Shown one piece after another: positions 1-6,578 of a stretch of DNA of 41,565 nucleotides. The notes below the pieces were generated by a model. That model was not told the origin of the DNA, did not search any database, and worked only from the letters and a program-made list of their open reading frames with translations. Source of the stretch: CAYRVX01 sp964642165 (GTDB taxonomy: Bacteria > Planctomycetota > Phycisphaerae > SM23-33); the NCBI GenBank assembly GCA_964642165.1, contig CAZXOC010000024.1, forward strand, positions 1 through 41,565, read 5' to 3'. Both the position numbers and the translations under genes were made by a program. Positions within the stretch are counted from its first letter, which is position 1, and each line of letters starts with the position of its first letter.

Positions 1-1
1 C

Positions 2-136
2 GCCGCGTGGTTCGCCGCCGAGGCCGGCTCCGGCGCCCTGTGGACGGCCGGCGACAAGTTCCTCGTGGGCTGCCTGGTGGTCCTCATCGTCCTCGCGGTG
101 GCCATCGTGATCATCGGCGTCGCCGCGTCCTGGTGA
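2..136 (+). CDS. C-terminal end of a membrane protein (5' truncated by window edge)
   Basis: The second forward frame is open from the window edge to a TGA at 134-136 and encodes 44 residues. A short polar segment (around W-T-A-G-D-K) is followed by one strongly hydrophobic stretch of about 20 residues rich in Val, Leu and Ile, ending in A-A-S-W. This looks like the last transmembrane helix of a membrane protein with almost no cytoplasmic or periplasmic tail. The family cannot be named from so little sequence. The longer ORF in the next frame over (from position 7) is Arg/Pro-rich and is a high-GC shadow. Confidence 0.5.
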   Translation, partial: AAWFAAEAGSGALWTAGDKFLVGCLVVLIVLAVAIVIIGVAASW

Positions 137-287
137 CGCGACCGGGTCGCCCCAGGCGGTGCAAAGCAAACCACCCTCGCGGGGCGGGCGATCCGTTGAG
201 CACAGAAGCACACGTTGGGTGCCGGAGAGCTCTATCACCGTACGACCTCGAGTCTCAGCAGGCAGCCCGGTTTCGGTTCCTCTCAGA

Positions 288-599
288 CTACTGCTCGCCG
301 AGTCCCTTCCCCGGTGCTCTCCGAACGCCGCCCCCACCACCGGCGCCCGGCCCCGGTCTGCCGAGGGGTCTTCGCCTGCCGCCTGCTCCGGGCCTCCGCC
401 GTCGGGCCCCGGGCGGCGGCATCCTCCGTACTGGAGCGTCGGGATCGTAGTTGGGGTTGGGCCTGGGAACGACGGCGCCGACTCGCTGGAGGTATTCCTG
501 GAGGCGCCGGTGCATCAGGTCGACCTTTTGGGGCAGTTCTTTCGAGAGGTCCCTCTGCTCGCCGATGTCCTTCTTCACGTTGAAGAGTTTCAACCCGGA
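288..599 (-). pseudogene. Sulfatase (arylsulfatase family), C-terminal fragment only
   Basis: Read on the minus strand from about 599 down to a TAG at 288-290. The first residues (K-L-F-N-V-K-K-D-I-G-E-Q, then a helix, then V-P-R-P-N-P-N-Y-D-P) are the characteristic C-terminal end of formylglycine-dependent sulfatases of the Planctomycetota/Bacteroidota type, where a strand naming the 'DIGE' loop precedes an N-P-x-Y motif. The catalytic N-terminal domain with the C/S-x-P-x-R motif is absent. An in-frame stop lies at 600-602, inside the terminal inverted repeat of the adjacent IS1380-like element, so the break is at the element boundary. The last roughly 50 residues are an Arg/Gly/Pro-rich tail. 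No sulfatase sequence resumes beyond the element, so the gene is dead or the 5' part has been moved elsewhere. Confidence 0.75.
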
Positions 600-1037
600 T
601 TATTCACCAGACCGATGATTCCTCGCCGGGCGCAGACCCGTTCCGTCGTGTAAAGAAGTGGTAATCTGGACCCACACGAACAGAACGGGAGATGCACCTC
701 ATGGGTGAACGCCAAGGATGGCTCTTCGAGCCCACGTTTAACCGATCCGTCAAGCTCCGTCAAGCCGATTCGCGAATCTCCGACAACGCCGGGGCCCTCC
801 TGCTCCGAGAGGTCGACCACCGTCTCGCTCTCACGGCCGACCTGGCCGCCGAGCTGACCGACCCACGCGACCCGGACCGCATCCGCTACCAGCAGGTCGA
901 ACTGCTCCGCCAGCACCTCTACGCCCTGGCCCTCGGCCACGTCCATCAGGACGACCAGGACATCCTGGCCCACGACCTCTTGACCACCTCATCTTGCCGA
1001 TCTACGCTGCCAATCGCGGGTTGGTGAATAATCCCGG
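594..1037 (+). mobile_element. Internally deleted IS1380-like element with terminal inverted repeats
   Basis: A segment of about 444 bp is bounded by inverted repeats at 594-614 and 1017-1037 that match at about 18 of 21 positions (core GGATTATTCACCA and its complement). Inside lies the 5' part of a transposase gene. Autonomous IS1380 elements are roughly 1.6-1.9 kb, so about three quarters of the interior is missing. The flanks (TTTCAA on the left, CTCCTT on the right) show no target-site duplication, which suggests that the flanking DNA was rearranged after insertion. The left end truncates the sulfatase gene. Confidence 0.65.
701..1027 (+). pseudogene. IS1380-family transposase, N-terminal fragment
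   Basis: A GGGAG sequence at 687-691 precedes an ATG at 701. The first about 90 residues match the start of IS1380-family transposases: an F-N-R-S-V-K core, the D-A-G-A-L-L-L-R-E-V motif, and the Q-H-x-Y-A-L-x-L-G-x-x-D-Q-D-x-L stretch that precedes the catalytic DDE domain. After about codon 92 the frame runs directly into the right-hand end of the element and stops inside the right inverted repeat (TGA at 1025-1027). All catalytic residues are missing, so the product cannot be an active transposase. It could still be mobilised in trans if a full copy exists elsewhere. Confidence 0.65.
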
Positions 1038-1090
1038 CTCCTTCTCCACGAAGTCGTGTCAGCATGTGCCGCCGTAACGTTGATTGCTGG

Positions 1091-2677
1091 CTACGGCCTG
1101 CCGGGGCCGCGACGCCTTCGTGGTGGTCCCTGCGGCGCCTCGTTGGCCGATAGATAGCCATCGCCGTCCCTGTCCAATACGTCGAAATGATCTGCGGGGC
1201 CGTCGAACTCACGCCTCGAGACTTTCCCATCGCCGTTCTTGTCCAGGCGCTTGACGAAATCACCACGGCCAGGCCTTTGACCTCCACCTGGTCGCCCGGG
1301 CTGGCGTGGCGGTCCATCCTGCGGTCCGCCGCGGCGCCTCGGGGCGTGCGTCATCTCAACTTTGGGCCCGGTGGTCCGTCGCTTTGCCACGCCGCCGCGG
1401 ACACACCTGACGAAATTGCTGATCCGGATCACGTCACCTTGCGGGCCGCGTCCATGTGGAAACCTCGACGGATCACCCGACTTCGGATCACTGCGTTGCG
1501 AGCCGGCTCCGTGCACGTCCATCAGTATGTACCCGCCCGATCGCCTGTTTCGCATCCAGCCGAACGACCTGCCAAACGCGACATAGCAGGCGGTACTGGC
1601 CCGCGACAGGCTGGCATGGGTGGTCCCGCTCCAGTAGCACGGAAAGTCCTTCTTGCCGCTTTCTGCGATGAACGAAGTCGTCTGAAAGACCGGATCGATC
1701 GCCGCGGAGTTCGTCGTGGCGGGCGAGCGTGTATAGTCCACAATGCTCTGGAGTTCCTTGATACTGGGCAGCCGCCAGTCCGAGTGGCCCGCGTACTCAA
1801 GGGCCTCGGCCCAGTTGAGCGCCTCTTGCCAATTCAGCTTTCCGTCTTTCCTCTTGCCCGCCTTCAGTGCTCCACTGTCCACTCTCGTCCACATCAGGCC
1901 TGTGGCCTCATCCGTCACCCTGCCGTCGCCATTGTCCTTGAATGCATTCTTGCCGTAGCTCGTGTTGCCGCGCACGTACAGGACATGAAACGTCTTGTCT
2001 CCGCCGGTACGAGGGCTTCTCATGCCGTAGCCCTTGATTCGCCCGTCGGCGAAGTTGACGCCGAACATCGTTTCGTTGCCGCGCATCGTTGTGGTAACGT
2101 ACTTCGTGCAAGTGGCAAACTGCGAATCGATAATCCGCTCGCCACGGCGAGGGTTGCCGTACTGGAACTTGAAGTACTTCGTGTCAATGAACGGCTTCTG
2201 CTTGGAGGAGGATCGGCTCAGCGGATCAGGATCCGTGCCGCTGAAGAGAATGAGAGAGTACAGTTCTTTGATCGTTGGCAGGCGCCAATCGCTGTAGCCG
2301 CCGAGTTTGCATTTGGAAGCTCCAGCGACAGCCTGTTTGAATGTCATCTTCTCGCCGGGGTCGCTCTGCCACATCAGCCCAGTATTCAAGTCTGTAACGG
2401 TGCCGTCGCCGTTGGCCTTGTATGACGGCTCATTGCCGGCGTACTGTGCATCCTGGCCGAACCAGTCAGTGCCTGGCTTAGGGTATTCCATCTCAGTCCT
2501 GTCGCTGTAGCACCTGACCTGGGCGGTATCGACGATGGCGTATGGAACCTTGCCTTGTGGGATATCGGCAGCCGACACGCGCGGCATCGAGGCGAAGAAG
2601 GTCATGCACAAGGCCACGGGCAAGCAGAGCGGAAGCCCTGCTGTCTGCCGCGCAGTATCGTTCAGATGCTCAATCAT
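1091..2677 (-). CDS. Secreted DUF1566 (Lcl C-terminal domain) protein with two C-terminal EF-hands
   Basis: 528 residues. A well-placed AGGAGA sits 6 nt before the ATG at 2677. The N-terminus is a signal peptide (hydrophobic stretch L-P-L-C-L-P-V-A-L-C-M-T-F-F-A-S ending near A-D). Two DUF1566/Lcl-type repeats follow, at about residues 90-240 and 250-430. Each shows V-T-D-x-x-T-G-L-M-W, then W-R-L-P-(T/S)-I-K-E-L; the second ends with R-C-V-R-G-G. A Pro/Arg/Gly linker leads to two EF-hand loops (D-K-N-G-D-G-K-V-S-R-R-E-F near residue 477 and D-R-D-G-D-G-Y-L-S-A-N-E near 496), so Ca2+ binding is likely. Codon use is clearly more A/T-rich than in neighbouring genes, which suggests recent acquisition. 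The biological role of the DUF1566 fold is not firmly known; adhesion or surface binding is a guess. Confidence 0.85.
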   Translation of the reverse strand: MIEHLNDTARQTAGLPLCLPVALCMTFFASMPRVSAADIPQGKVPYAIVDTAQVRCYSDRTEMEYPKPGTDWFGQDAQYAGNEPSYKANGDGTVTDLNTGLMWQSDPGEKMTFKQAVAGASKCKLGGYSDWRLPTIKELYSLILFSGTDPDPLSRSSSKQKPFIDTKYFKFQYGNPRRGERIIDSQFATCTKYVTTTMRGNETMFGVNFADGRIKGYGMRSPRTGGDKTFHVLYVRGNTSYGKNAFKDNGDGRVTDEATGLMWTRVDSGALKAGKRKDGKLNWQEALNWAEALEYAGHSDWRLPSIKELQSIVDYTRSPATTNSAAIDPVFQTTSFIAESGKKDFPCYWSGTTHASLSRASTACYVAFGRSFGWMRNRRSGGYILMDVHGAGSQRSDPKSGDPSRFPHGRGPQGDVIRISNFVRCVRGGVAKRRTTGPKVEMTHAPRRRGGPQDGPPRQPGRPGGGQRPGRGDFVKRLDKNGDGKVSRREFDGPADHFDVLDRDGDGYLSANEAPQGPPRRRRGPGRP

Positions 2678-2738
2678 CGAAGTTCTCCTGGCCCATTGCC
2701 GCAGTCAACTGAGATTCCCTGGATAGCCTCTCTCCCCG

Positions 2739-2756
2739 TCCCGACGCACATCGGGA
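2739..2756. repeat. Imperfect palindrome, copy 1
   Basis: TCCCGACGCACATCGGGA is nearly self-complementary and closely related to the perfect palindrome at 2848-2863. Both lie upstream of the DUF1566 gene. This could be a dispersed palindromic repeat or a regulator-binding site. Confidence 0.45.
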
Positions 2757-2775
2757 TCGCAGGGCATTTGCGGTG

Positions 2776-2803
2776 ATTGTATGGGAGGCAGCGCGCTGGG
2801 CAA
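2776..2803 (-). promoter_or_regulatory. Possible sigma-70-type promoter for the DUF1566 gene
   Basis: On the minus strand TTGCCC (2798-2803) is followed after 16 nt by TACAAT (2776-2781). This would give a 5' leader of about 90 nt that includes one of the palindromic repeats (2739-2756). Confidence 0.35.
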
Positions 2804-2847
2804 GCCGAATCTGGGGTTTGGGCGGCGGTCGGTGGGCTTCGAACCGC

Positions 2848-2863
2848 CCCGATGTACATCGGG
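2848..2863. repeat. Perfect 16-bp palindrome, copy 2
   Basis: CCCGATGTACATCGGG is perfectly self-complementary. It shares its outer arms with the copy at 2739-2756, about 110 bp away. Confidence 0.5.
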
Positions 2864-3064
2864 ACTCGGCGGCGTTGGTGTCCGCGGAGCCGGGCAAGCG
2901 ACTGAGAGCGACTGACGAACCGTGGCCGGCGCCGTGTGTTGCGTGTTCTTGCCCGTGTGCTAATCTGCCAAGATCTCTGCTGCGGTGTGTGTCAAGCCCA
3001 ACGGCTCGTCCAACTCTCGATATGGGATCAATCGTGCGTTGCCGGTGATCTTGGATCGGCGCAA

Positions 3065-3175
3065 CTCCAGTTCCAGACTGCCGTGAGACCCTGCGCGAAT
3101 GGCATCCTTGCCGCCTTCACGCATTGGATTCTCCGGCCTTCTTGCCCTTGATCCTACGGCAGTCTGAAACTGGAG
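3065..3175. repeat. Small inverted-repeat element (20-bp arms, about 111 bp overall)
   Basis: The arm at 3065-3084 (CTCCAGTTCCAGACTGCCGT) has its reverse complement at 3156-3175 with one mismatch. The 71 bp between them contain no ORF of note. The form fits a very short non-autonomous transposable element or a long RNA hairpin downstream of the ECF operon, whose last gene ends at 3373 on the minus strand. Confidence 0.5.
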
Positions 3176-3372
3176 AGGAAAGCCTTTGTTTATGCGATCA
3201 AACGATGCTCTGTTGTGCCCAAGAAGAGAACCCAGACCAGGAAACCCGGGTTGAGGGTCGACGCGGCTCCGCAGGGGTGGAGCACACAGCCGAGGGCTTC
3301 GCTGTTGCGCTGGTTACTTGGCTCCCGGCCGCCGGTGGGTGGGCCGGGTCAGCCGGCTCTTCGGGGTGGCCG

Positions 3373-4514
3373 TTACCTTCCGCGCCGTCCTCTGCCGAAG
3401 CCCGGGCCTCGTCGGCTTCGGCCTTCCTCCAGCGACTCACGGCGGCGGGCTTCCATGAGCTTCCGCACGTCCTCGAACCGCTTCTTCATCTCGTCCGTCC
3501 CGCGCGGGCCGGGGCGCTGGGGCTCTCGCGTGGGCCGGCGGCTCGGCGTCATCTCACGACGCCGGGCCTCCATGAGCTTCCGCAAGGTCTCGGATCTCTT
3601 GTCCATCTGCCGCGGCCTGCGCGACCCGGGACGCTGCGGGGCGGCGCCCCGGGGCCCGCGGCCATGGCCCATCATCGGGCTCGGACCGCCACGGCCGCGA
3701 CCCATCATCGCGCCGGGACCAGCACGGCCGCGACCCATCATCGCGCCGGGACCACCGCGGCCGCGACCCATCATCGGGCTCGGACCGCCACGGCCGCGAC
3801 CCATCATCGGGCTNNNNNNNNNNNNNNNNNNNNNNNNNNNNNNNNNNNNNNNNNNNNNNNNNNNNNNNNNNNNNNNNNNNNNNNNNNNNNNNNNNNNNNN
3901 NNNNNNNNNNNNNCGCGACCCATCATCGGGCTGGGGCCACGACGACTGCGGCCCATCATCGCGCCGGGACCACCGCGGCCACGACCCATCATCGGGCTGG
4001 GTCCGCCCCGACCCCGTCCTTGATGCCCACAGCCGCGGTGGCTTTGGGCCGTCCGCCGGTCGCGGTCACCGCGGCCGTGACGGCCGTGGCTCATCTCCGG
4101 CCTGGGACGCTCACTGCCGGGGCGCCCGCGGCCGTGACGGCCGTGGCTCATCTCCGGCCTGGGGCGTTCGCCGCCGGGTCGGCCTCGGCCCATCATCGCG
4201 CCCGGGCGGGCGCCTTCCGGACGGCCGGATCCCTTCCGGGCGTCCGGTCGCTTCGGAGCGTCCTTGCCAGCCGGCGGCCCGTGCCGGCGTGGGGCCTCGC
4301 GATCGCCGCGGTCGGCTTCGGGCCGGGCGGCCTCTCGGCGGAACGGCCCGCCCCACATCCCGAACCGCCCGCCGGGGCGTTCGCTGCCCCCGCGCCGCAT
4401 ACCCATGCCTCTGCCGAACGGGCCGCGGGTCGGTCCCTTCGCCTCGTCGGGCGGGTCGGCCCAGGCGGCGGCGGCCAGCGCCAGGATCACACAAACAGCC
4501 AGGTGCTTCGTCAT
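3373..4514 (-). CDS. Secreted Arg/Gly/Met-rich repeat protein, last gene of the ECF sigma operon (interrupted by an assembly gap)
   Basis: The start at 4514 is fixed by AAGGAG seven nt upstream and by the signal peptide that follows (M-T-K-H-L-A-V-C-V-I-L-A-L-A-A-A-A-W-A-D). An Arg/Gly/Pro-rich region comes next, containing a duplicated E-M-S-H-G-R-H-G-R-G unit. It leads into an 11-residue tandem repeat M-M-G-R-G-R-G-G-P-(S/G)-(P/A), encoded by a 33-bp DNA repeat that spans the 100-N gap at 3814-3913. The C-terminus has two copies of a charged helix (K-R-x-E-x-(L/V)-R-K-L-M-E-A-R-R-R-E) and stops at 3373 (TAA). The two sides of the gap are in different frames only because the gap length is arbitrary. 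Function unknown; Met-rich repeats in an exported protein beside a CpxP-like protein make metal binding possible. Confidence 0.75.
3667..4020 (-). repeat. 33-bp tandem repeat array spanning a scaffold gap
   Basis: A 33-bp unit beginning CCCATCATCG on the plus strand recurs head to tail on both sides of the 100-N gap. There are four full units plus one partial on the left and about three degenerate units on the right. Third-position changes separate the units while the amino acid repeat is kept, so the repeat is under protein-level selection. The true copy number is unknown because the assembler could not resolve it. Confidence 0.8.
3814..3913. other. Assembly gap (100 N)
   Basis: Exactly 100 N, a placeholder of unknown true length, placed inside the tandem repeat of the Arg/Gly/Met-rich protein gene. 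Confidence 0.98.
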
Positions 4515-4564
4515 GTTCGTTCTCCTTACCTCGGTGTGTTCAGAATCGCTCGTTTCACACGCGT

Positions 4565-5242
4565 TCACGTCGGTCGAGTGCTTGGTCCGTGGTCGGGCTG
4601 GGTGGAGGGGATCGGGTGCTTCCGGCTGGCGGCGTGCCCGCGCTCGAACCACCCGGGTCCGCCGGGCTTGGGGCCGAACGGCCGCTCCCCGCGGGGGAAC
4701 GGTCCCCGGTAGCCGCGGCGGCTTGGTGGCCCGCCGCGTCGGGGCGAGCCGAAGGGGGGGCCGGGTCCGCGCCCGCCCTTGTGTCCCCGGGGGCGCCGTT
4801 TGCGTCGGATCTCCTCGTACTTGCGGGCCTGCTCCTCGGTGAGGAGCTTCCGCGTGCGTTCGACGGCCTGCTTGATCCGCTCGAATCGCTCCCGATCGAT
4901 CTGCTGCATCGCCTGGTCGTGCTCGGTGAGGATCTCGTCGTACTGCGGGCGCTGCTCATCGGTCAGCAGGGCCCTGACCCTCTCGTTGCGCTGCTCCCAC
5001 AGCGCCCGTTTGCGCTCGTGGGACGAGCGGTCCTGGCCCTCCATCACCTCGGACCAGATCCGCCGCATCTGGTCGCGCTGCTGGTCGGTCAGCCCCAGCT
5101 CGTGCCGGAGGCCGAAGCCGGGCCCGGGCCCCCCGTGCGCGGGCGGGCTCGGCGCCGCCGGCGCGACGAGCATCCCGACGGATCCGCCCGCCGCGAAGGC
5201 CACCGCGAATCCCACGATCAGTATGAGCATGATTCGGTTCAT
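4565..5242 (-). CDS. Spy/CpxP-like periplasmic protein (periplasmic heavy-metal-sensor type)
   Basis: 225 residues. The N-terminus is one hydrophobic anchor or uncleaved signal (residues 3-27, I-M-L-I-L-I-V-G-F-A-V-A-F-A-A-G). The body is all-helical, with three L-T-x-(E/D)-Q motifs (L-T-D-Q-Q, L-T-D-E-Q and L-T-E-E-Q), the hallmark of the LTXXQ family that includes Spy, CpxP and the ZraP/CnrX-like sensors. A Gly/Pro/Arg-rich tail of about 70 residues resembles the composition of the next gene's product. The start at 5242 is 4 nt after the anti-sigma stop, and the GGAGG lies inside the upstream gene, so translation is probably coupled. Placement directly after an anti-sigma gene suggests an envelope-stress or metal-sensing partner, as CnrX is for CnrY/CnrH. 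That role is an inference. Confidence 0.75.
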   Translation of the reverse strand: MNRIMLILIVGFAVAFAAGGSVGMLVAPAAPSPPAHGGPGPGFGLRHELGLTDQQRDQMRRIWSEVMEGQDRSSHERKRALWEQRNERVRALLTDEQRPQYDEILTEHDQAMQQIDRERFERIKQAVERTRKLLTEEQARKYEEIRRKRRPRGHKGGRGPGPPFGSPRRGGPPSRRGYRGPFPRGERPFGPKPGGPGWFERGHAASRKHPIPSTQPDHGPSTRPT

Positions 5243-5246
5243 CGTT

Positions 5247-5744
5247 CTACCCGCCTCCGGTCGAGACGGCGCCCAGGATCGATCGGGCGATCTGGACGTC
5301 CGCGTCCGCCTCGGTGTCGGTTTGTGTGCCGGCCCCCATGTCGTCGGCGATGGCGGTCGACTCGTCGGGCAGGGGAGCGGCGGCCAGCCTCTCCCACTGC
5401 GCCACGGGCTGGACCGGCACCGGCTGAGGCCTGGATCGCTGCCACAACATGGCCGAGCAGGCCACGAGCACGACCGCCGCGACGGCCGTCAGGGCCTCCG
5501 CCATTCGCAGGGCGATTCGGTCGCGCCGCGGCTGGACGCTGCGGCGCAGGCGCTCCAGCAGCGCTTCGGGCGCCTCGGGCACCGGCGCCGCCGCGAGCCA
5601 CTGCGACAGGGACCGCAGGCGCTCCAGCTCCCGTCGGCACGACGGGCACTGGCGGATGTGCTCGGCCAACTCGCCCGCGACGCCCGCGGGCAGCTCGCCG
5701 TCGTGATACGCGCTGATCTGTCGGTTGCTCTCACACGGAGCCAT
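5247..5744 (-). CDS. Zinc-finger transmembrane anti-sigma factor
   Basis: 165 residues. The N-terminus has the zinc-binding anti-sigma (ZAS, zf-HC2) motif H29-x3-C33-x2-C36 preceded by the typical Y-H-D-G-E-L segment. One transmembrane helix follows (about residues 84-102, L-T-A-V-A-A-V-V-L-V-A-C-S), then a short extracytoplasmic domain. It is expected to hold the neighbouring ECF sigma factor at the membrane until an envelope signal releases it. The gene lies 54 nt after the sigma gene with a GGGAG before its ATG at 5744, and is followed 4 nt later by the CpxP-like gene. Confidence 0.85.
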   Translation of the reverse strand: MAPCESNRQISAYHDGELPAGVAGELAEHIRQCPSCRRELERLRSLSQWLAAAPVPEAPEALLERLRRSVQPRRDRIALRMAEALTAVAAVVLVACSAMLWQRSRPQPVPVQPVAQWERLAAAPLPDESTAIADDMGAGTQTDTEADADVQIARSILGAVSTGGG

Positions 5745-5798
5745 GGTCTGCTCCCGGGCTTCGCGCCCGTTCGGCGGCGTCGATCCGCCGGTCGGGGG

Positions 5799-6362
5799 TC
5801 ACGGCAAGTAGTCCCGCAGCAATTCCTTGAGCCGCTGCCTCGCGCGGAAGAGCCTCGACTCGACCGTCCCGCGAGGCACGGCAAGCACCTTGGCGATCTC
5901 CTCGTAGCTCATGCCCTGCATCTCTCGCAGGAGGATGACGGCGCGATGGTCGTTGCTCAGTCGCTCGAGCATGGCCGCGACGTCCATCCGCAGGTCGGCG
6001 CGTCCGTCCCCGCCGGGCCGCGGCGCCGCGTCGTTGCGGCCGTCGGCTTCCTCGATGGGCCTCGTCCGACGGTACCGCTGGCGCCTGCGGAGTTTGGCGA
6101 TTCTCTTCATCAGGATCCGGGTCAACCACGTCTTCACCGATGCATGTCCTCGGAAGCCGCCCAGCCCGCCGAACGCGGCGGCAAACGTCTCCTGGACCAC
6201 GTCCTCTGCGTCCTCCCGTCGCCCGAGCAGGGACATCGCCAGGCCGTACAACCGCCCGCCGTGCCCCTCCACCAGCCGGTGGAACGCCGAATCGTCGCCG
6301 CGTCGGGCCCGCCGGACGAGCTCGGCATCGGAATCGCGGCGGTGCGTGCTCTGCTCGGCCAA
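5799..6362 (-). CDS. ECF-type RNA polymerase sigma-70 factor
   Basis: Region 2 is clear (G-D-D-S-A-F-H-R-L-V, then R-E-D-A-E-D-V-V-Q-E-T-F for core binding, then F-R-G-H-A-S-V-K-T-W-L for -10 recognition). Region 4 is equally clear (M-L-E-R-L-S-N-D-H-R-A-V-I-L-L-R-E, then G-M-S-Y-E-E-I-A-K-V-L, then P-R-G-T-V-E-S-R-L-F-R-A-R). Region 3 is missing, as expected for the ECF group. There is no in-frame ATG near the N-terminus. A TTG at 6362 gives 187 residues, the usual family length; the frame is open to a TTG at 6467 but that overlaps a TATAGT element (6459-6464) that may be the operon's -10. It heads a four-gene minus-strand operon with its anti-sigma factor, and autoregulation is likely but not shown. 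Confidence 0.88.
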   Translation of the reverse strand: MAEQSTHRRDSDAELVRRARRGDDSAFHRLVEGHGGRLYGLAMSLLGRREDAEDVVQETFAAAFGGLGGFRGHASVKTWLTRILMKRIAKLRRRQRYRRTRPIEEADGRNDAAPRPGGDGRADLRMDVAAMLERLSNDHRAVILLREMQGMSYEEIAKVLAVPRGTVESRLFRARQRLKELLRDYLP

Positions 6363-6578
6363 GATCGCTCGCCGATTCTCTGGAGGTACTGTTCCCTGGG
6401 CGGGCGGTTTTCTTCCCCGGCGAGTACGGTTTCCTCGCCGGCGCGCCGCCCCTGCCGAACTATACAACTGTCAGGAAGGGCGGCTATTGCATCGCGGACG
6501 GGAGACGATCCGGGCAGGAGACCGGCCCCGGCCGGGCGCGGGCCCGCGGCGGGGCGCGCCGAGACGCCCGGCGGCAGG

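Larger units (their letters stand above)
2678..3372. other. Intergenic region with palindromic and inverted repeats
   Basis: About 700 bp with no convincing gene. It holds a possible promoter for the DUF1566 gene (2776-2803), two related palindromes (2739-2756 and 2848-2863), and a 20-bp inverted repeat pair (3065-3084 and 3156-3175). Base composition is less GC-rich than the surrounding genes. Short ORFs here lack ribosome-binding sites and protein-like composition. Confidence 0.5.

Noticed and set aside
1187..2425. 412-codon plus-strand ORF opposite the DUF1566 gene
   Set aside because: Antisense shadow: no family motif, no ribosome-binding site, and the minus-strand gene has a signal peptide, domains and a perfect Shine-Dalgarno.
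3667..4020. Regular 33-bp spacing resembling a CRISPR array
   Set aside because: There are no unique spacers; the whole unit is repeated and encodes an 11-residue protein repeat.
3804..4652. Frameshift in the Arg/Gly/Met repeat protein gene
   Set aside because: The frame difference is across an arbitrary 100-N gap and says nothing about the real gene.
3215..5716. 833-codon plus-strand ORF across the ECF operon
   Set aside because: Arg/Pro/Ser-rich shadow that also crosses the N gap; the minus strand holds four recognisable genes.
6363..6578. Terminator between korB and the ECF sigma gene
   Set aside because: GC-rich palindromes (for example CGCGGGCCCGCG) are present but without a stem-loop plus U-run on the minus strand, so it could not be called.
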